Origin: CANJJB01 sp964449295
GTDB lineage: Bacteria > Chlamydiota > Chlamydiia > Chlamydiales > Rhabdochlamydiaceae
Direction: 5' to 3'
Length of the DNA: 9,185 bases
NCBI GenBank assembly: GCA_964449295.1
Contig: CAYUZN010000076.1
Span: 1 to 9,185 of the forward strand
Of this stretch, positions 6,439 to 9,185 are shown piece by piece (position 1 is the stretch's first letter; the number at the start of each line of letters is the position of its first letter). The position numbers were made by a program, and so were the translations under genes. Under the pieces are notes generated by a model. That model ran no database searches and was not told where the DNA came from. It saw nothing but the letters and a program-made list of their open reading frames with translations.

Positions 6439-6467
6439 TTGACAGCTTTATATTAATTGTATAAATT
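6439..6467 (+). promoter_or_regulatory. Main (sigma66/sigma70-type) promoter of the small ORF and fabI
   Basis: A full-consensus TTGACA (6439-6444) is followed by an AT-rich -10 region. TATAAA lies at 15 bases spacing (6460-6465) and TAAATT at 17 bases (6462-6467). The RNA would begin at about 6473, leaving a short leader before the ATG at 6490. It would carry the 54-residue ORF and probably fabI. Confidence 0.65.
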
Positions 6468-6489
6468 AACCTTTAGGGGGATGAGAGTC

Positions 6490-6654
6490 ATGTTAAAGAA
6501 GGCTTTTAAAAAATTCATGGGGAAAGCTAAAAAACCTCAAGAACTTAAAGCCGCACGCCCTTCAAAACCATCTTCTAAAGCCTCTACGCCGAGGATCTTA
6601 ACTGCCGAAGGCTGGAAGCGTCTTATGATGAAAAAATATAGAAATTCTAAATAG
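6490..6654 (+). CDS. 54-residue highly basic protein of unknown function
   Basis: The ATG at 6490 is chosen because an AGGGGG box ends 9 bases upstream. The ATG at 6481 would abut that box, and a TTG at 6457 lies within the promoter. The protein begins MLKKAFKKFMGKAKK. It has a Pro/Ser/Lys linker in the middle (ARPSKPSSKASTPR) and ends with ILTAEGWKRLMMKKYRNSK. It carries 18 Lys/Arg against 2 Glu, so it may bind nucleic acid or acidic lipid. I do not recognise the family. It lies 48 bases before fabI on the same strand, with a strong promoter of its own, and shares the start context GTCATGTTAAAG with fabI. Its stop sits next to the stem-loops before fabI, so its translation could influence fabI expression. 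That link is inference. Confidence 0.65.
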   Translation: MLKKAFKKFMGKAKKPQELKAARPSKPSSKASTPRILTAEGWKRLMMKKYRNSK

Positions 6655-6702
6655 AGTCTGATAGACTAGGCCCCATATCTAACAAACAAGATAGGGGTAG
6701 TC
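6655..6702 (+). promoter_or_regulatory. Leader hairpin burying the fabI ribosome binding site, with a competing stem-loop
   Basis: GACTA (6664-6668), CCCC (6671-6674) and TATCT (6676-6680) pair in order with TAGTC (6698-6702), GGGG (6694-6697) and AGATA (6689-6693). That gives 14 base pairs with a GG and a single-A bulge and an 8-base AACAAACA loop. The GGGG arm is the fabI Shine-Dalgarno sequence, and the stem ends one base before the ATG. Upstream, AGTCT (6655-6659) and AGACT (6663-6667) form a 5-bp stem-loop that cannot coexist with the lower part of the large stem. The layout suggests control of translation initiation, possibly relieved by ribosomes finishing the 54-residue ORF. Confidence 0.5.
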
Positions 6703-7620
6703 ATGTTAAAGATTAATTTAAAAGGTAAGAGAGCCTTCATTGCAGGCATTGGAGATGATCAAGGCTATGGCTGGGCTATTGCCAAAGCGCTTGCAGAAGC
6801 AGGAGCTGAAATTCTCATTGGCACATGGACTCCTGTTGTTAAGATTTTTACTCAATCTTGGAATCTTGGAAAATTCGATGAGTCTAGGCTCTTATCAGAT
6901 GGCACGATGATGGAGTATAAAAAAGTCTATTCTCTCGATGCCTCATTCGATAAACCAGAAGATGTCCCTCAAGATATCAAAGAAAATAAGCGCTATGAAG
7001 GCTCTAATGGGTATACCATTGAAGAAGTGGCAAGACAGATCGAACAAGACTTTGGTACGATTGATATTTTAGTCCATAGCTTGGCCAATGGTCCTGAAGT
7101 TAAAAAACCTCTTCTTGAGACATCACGTGCGGGATATTTGGCAGCCATTAGCGCCTCTTCTTATTCTTTTGTCAGTTTACTCAAACACTTTGGCCCTATT
7201 CTTAAAGATGGGGGATCGACAATTTCTCTCACTTACATGGCCTCTGAAAAAGCGGTTCCTGGCTATGGTGGCGGGATGAGTTCTGCTAAAGCTGCTCTTG
7301 AGAGTGATACTAAGATGCTGGCTTGGGAAGCCGGTAGAAAGTGGGGGACAAGGGTCAATACCATTTCAGCAGGACCTTTGAGAAGTAGAGCTGCAAGAGC
7401 CATCGGCTTTATCGATAGCATGATTGCTTATTCAAAAGCGAATGCGCCTCTGAGTAAAGATATAGAAGCTAGTGAAATCGGCAATGTAGCCGCATTTTTA
7501 GCCTCAGATTTGGCAACAGGTGTGACCGGCACTACGGTTTATGTCGATAATGGGATGCATGCGATGGGTATTGCGATAGATAGCGCTGCTTTAAATGCGT
7601 CTAATTTACAGACAGTGTAG
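6703..7620 (+). CDS. fabI: Enoyl-[acyl-carrier-protein] reductase (NADH), FabI
   Basis: FabI catalyses the last step of each fatty-acid elongation cycle, reducing trans-2-enoyl-ACP with NADH in the cytoplasm. The protein has 305 residues, longer than E. coli FabI (about 260) and typical of the chlamydial/plant form with inserts. The Rossmann-fold nucleotide loop is GIGDDQGYGWAIAKALAEAGA from residue 15. The active-site segment is TYMASEKAVPGYGGGMSSAK, with the Tyr-x7-Lys spacing of the plant/chlamydial type instead of Tyr-x6-Lys. WGTRVNTISAGPLRSRAARAIG and a C-terminal DLATGVTGTTVYVDNGMHAMG complete the family signature. The ATG at 6703 follows AGGGG by 5 bases, and that site lies in a predicted hairpin. 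The gene is convergent with the 385-residue gene, overlapping it by 20 bases. Confidence 0.97.
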   Translation: MLKINLKGKRAFIAGIGDDQGYGWAIAKALAEAGAEILIGTWTPVVKIFTQSWNLGKFDESRLLSDGTMMEYKKVYSLDASFDKPEDVPQDIKENKRYEGSNGYTIEEVARQIEQDFGTIDILVHSLANGPEVKKPLLETSRAGYLAAISASSYSFVSLLKHFGPILKDGGSTISLTYMASEKAVPGYGGGMSSAKAALESDTKMLAWEAGRKWGTRVNTISAGPLRSRAARAIGFIDSMIAYSKANAPLSKDIEASEIGNVAAFLASDLATGVTGTTVYVDNGMHAMGIAIDSAALNASNLQTV

Positions 7621-8758
7621 CTCTAATCTGACAAGGCCCTGTGCGCTTAAGGGTGCGCAGGGATAGTTTCCAATCATAACACTCAGAATTATCCTTTTTG
7701 CAGCAGAGTTGTCCTGGTCTATTGGCCTTGAAAATCTGCCCAAAGAACCTTCCTTCTCCAGAAATTAAAGAGAGCTTTAGAGTCAATTTTTTATCTTGGG
7801 AAAGAATGTCAAGGTGATCACCCAGCTGAAAGCTATTAGCCTTTAACCCTTCTACCCAAATAGTGTTCTCTGGAAAAGCACTCACAAAAAAAGCCACTTC
7901 GATCTCATCTTCAACTAAACCTTCTTGCAAGTAGATGGTCTCTTGCTCAACAGCTCCTTTTGTCTCTAAGACAAAAGAATGCAGTCCCTCTTTAGTACCC
8001 CACATAAATCTCAAAGGATGGGATAAGTGCTGGTTCTCAGCAGAGGGAGTTTTAGTCATTGTGTAGGGTTGTACAAGCGATGCTCTCATGTGACTAGGAT
8101 GATCTTGCAGGGCTCTCAAAGAAAATTCCCCTGTAAACTCTCCTAGGAAGATGTCATAAAGAGTGAGTGCTGGCTCAAATTTTTCTTGTTTTTGGGGACC
8201 TAAATAAGTAAAAAGAGTGGGATGCCACTGCTTGAGAGCAGGCTCTAAAGGAATGCCTTCTATTTGAGCTAAGATTAAAAACTCTGCCCATTCTTCAGGG
8301 GAGCTAGCCTCTTTAGTAAGCACTGGTTTAACAAGCATCTGCAGCAATTTTTCTAATTGCTCTTTTAAATGCGCTGCTAAAACTAGAGAGAAATCTTTGA
8401 GCAGCCAAAAAACAACAGGGTAGAGACTACTTCCAAGCTTGGGATTTCTGCAGAGGGGAAACTCATGCACATATATAGGAAAATTATCTCCCACTTGAAA
8501 CATCAGAAGTTTTTCTAAGAGGGCTTTACCTTCTAAAATGTTTTCTGCAGTACGTGTTTTAAATAGAGCTAAGGCAAAACAAAAATTCTCAAAAAGAGGT
8601 ATCGTATCTCGAGATCCTGGAATTTCATAAGAATAATGCACAAAACCCGTCTCTGGACTTTGCCTTTTTCGTGCAGCCTGCAGTGCTAAATCATTTGCTT
8701 TCATAGAGAAGCATTGTAATACTCTCTTGCAAATAAAACGAGAAAAATTCAAACTCAC
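7601..8758 (-). CDS. 385-residue protein of unknown function, probably chlamydia-specific
   Basis: I do not recognise this family. The first part, to about residue 240, is helical and rich in Leu, Phe and Lys (TRTAENILEGKALLEKLL around 70-87, LKEQLEKLLQML around 131-142). From about 245 onward it appears beta-rich with alternating hydrophobic residues (MWGTKEGLHSFVLETKGAV, DEIEVAFFVSAFPENTIWVEG, KLTLKLSLISGEGRFFGQIF) and has a few Cys near 350-358. This recalls helical-plus-beta-sandwich enzymes of the heparinase type only in outline. No signal peptide is evident. The listed start is a GTG 3 bases from the divergent FliO-like start and has no ribosome binding site. ATG at 8704 (residue 19, MKANDLALQAARKR) would leave a normal 57-base intergenic gap and is a serious alternative. 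Good length and clean coding character support a real gene. Confidence 0.8.
   Translation of the reverse strand: MSLNFSRFICKRVLQCFSMKANDLALQAARKRQSPETGFVHYSYEIPGSRDTIPLFENFCFALALFKTRTAENILEGKALLEKLLMFQVGDNFPIYVHEFPLCRNPKLGSSLYPVVFWLLKDFSLVLAAHLKEQLEKLLQMLVKPVLTKEASSPEEWAEFLILAQIEGIPLEPALKQWHPTLFTYLGPQKQEKFEPALTLYDIFLGEFTGEFSLRALQDHPSHMRASLVQPYTMTKTPSAENQHLSHPLRFMWGTKEGLHSFVLETKGAVEQETIYLQEGLVEDEIEVAFFVSAFPENTIWVEGLKANSFQLGDHLDILSQDKKLTLKLSLISGEGRFFGQIFKANRPGQLCCKKDNSECYDWKLSLRTLKRTGPCQIRATLSVN
7637..7662 (+). terminator. Hairpin after fabI
   Basis: CCCTGTGCGC (7637-7646) pairs with GTGCGCAGGG (7653-7662) through 10 positions, two of them G-T, around a TTAAGG loop. It begins 17 bases after the fabI stop. 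The following ATAGTTTCC is only weakly T-rich, so termination efficiency is uncertain. On the other strand it lies within the 3' coding end of the convergent gene. Confidence 0.5.
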
Positions 8759-8761
8759 ATT

Positions 8762-9184
8762 ATGAGATATCGTTTAATGTTATTTTTAGTCTTAAGCTTT
8801 TGCGCTCTTGCTTTTGCAGATAACCCTCCTATTCAAGCACCTGTAGAGGTGATGCCTCCTCCTGAGATGATGCCTGAGGCGATAAAGGGGTATGAAGGGG
8901 CATTTCTTAAGATGATTTTGACATTTGTAGCTCTGATTGTCGGTGTTTTCTTCACCGTATGGGCTTTAAAAAGACTCTCTCGTGGCCACCTCAAAAACCT
9001 GAATGCCAATCGGGCAATAAAAATTTTAGAAAAGAGGCCTTTAAGTCCCAAGACGATGCTCTATCTCGTCGAGATAGGAGAGAAGCAAACCCTCATTGCG
9101 GAATCTCAACTCGAAGTCAAATCTCTTGTCACATTTGAGTCTTCATCTGCAGAAGAAGAGACTAATAAAACTAGTGAAATGTAG
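8762..9184 (+). CDS. FliO-like flagellar/type III export membrane protein
   Basis: The protein has 140 residues. It starts with a signal-like segment (1-19, possible cut after ALAFA), then a Pro/Met/Glu-rich periplasmic stretch and one membrane helix (about 48-68, MILTFVALIVGVFFTVWAL). The small cytoplasmic domain contains IKILEKRPLSPKTMLYLVEIGEKQTLIAES. This last pattern (leucine- and proline-rich, then YLVEIG, then a Leu-Ile-Ala strand) is the core of the FliO family, which helps assemble the FliP/FliQ/FliR export gate. The C-terminus is acidic and Ser/Thr-rich. Chlamydiae carry some flagellar homologues (FlhA, FliF, FliI) beside their type III system, and some lineages have larger flagellar sets. 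The window ends at the stop, so gate genes downstream cannot be checked. The start ATG has no clear ribosome binding site and faces the divergent gene closely. Confidence 0.72.
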   Translation: MRYRLMLFLVLSFCALAFADNPPIQAPVEVMPPPEMMPEAIKGYEGAFLKMILTFVALIVGVFFTVWALKRLSRGHLKNLNANRAIKILEKRPLSPKTMLYLVEIGEKQTLIAESQLEVKSLVTFESSSAEEETNKTSEM

Positions 9185-9185
9185 T

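Noticed and set aside
6457..6489. TTG at 6457 (or ATG at 6481) as start of the small basic protein
   Set aside because: The TTG lies inside the promoter, next to the -10 region, and the ATG at 6481 abuts the AGGGGG box. The ATG at 6490 has correct spacing.

Overview
The window looks like chromosomal DNA of a chlamydia outside the Chlamydiaceae, of the amoeba- or arthropod-associated kind (Parachlamydiales or Simkania-like). The basis is a FabI of the chlamydial/plant type, eukaryotic-like RING-finger proteins, a FliO-like protein and a moderately AT-rich sequence. This placement comes from protein character, not from a database match.

Layout. (1) 2-3705, + strand: a tightly packed run of the 3' part of hemL, a long NfeD membrane serine protease, a short NfeD, the flotillin-like protein FloA, and an unrecognised 47-residue basic protein (3562-3705) that overlaps the end of floA. 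Overlaps or gaps of a few bases point to one transcript. NfeD and flotillin proteins form a known membrane-microdomain partnership. (2) 3598-6341: an accessory block. Two genes on the - strand (3702-4736 and 5088-6341) each encode a Cys/His cluster of RING type followed by a long helical region. Each meets, tail to tail, a copy of the 47-residue ORF. The two copies share a perfect 71-base direct repeat exactly 1400 bases apart. The copy at 4968-5099 has lost its start. Between the copies lie a perfect 12-bp inverted repeat and what looks like the N-terminus of an IS630-type transposase. The first RING gene appears to carry a one-base frameshift near its start. (3) 6342-7620: an AT-rich divergent intergenic region with a good promoter and three copies of a 9-base motif, then a 54-residue very basic protein and fabI. 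The 48-base gap before fabI can fold into a long imperfect hairpin that buries the fabI ribosome binding site and ends one base before the ATG. (4) 7601-9184: a 385-residue protein of unknown function on the - strand, convergent with fabI. It is divergent from a FliO-like membrane protein that ends at the window edge.

Two things are most worth following: the duplicated small-ORF/RING unit bounded by identical repeats, and the predicted fabI leader hairpin with its competing upstream stem-loop. The rest is conserved housekeeping: tetrapyrrole synthesis, membrane quality control, fatty-acid synthesis and secretion/flagellar assembly.
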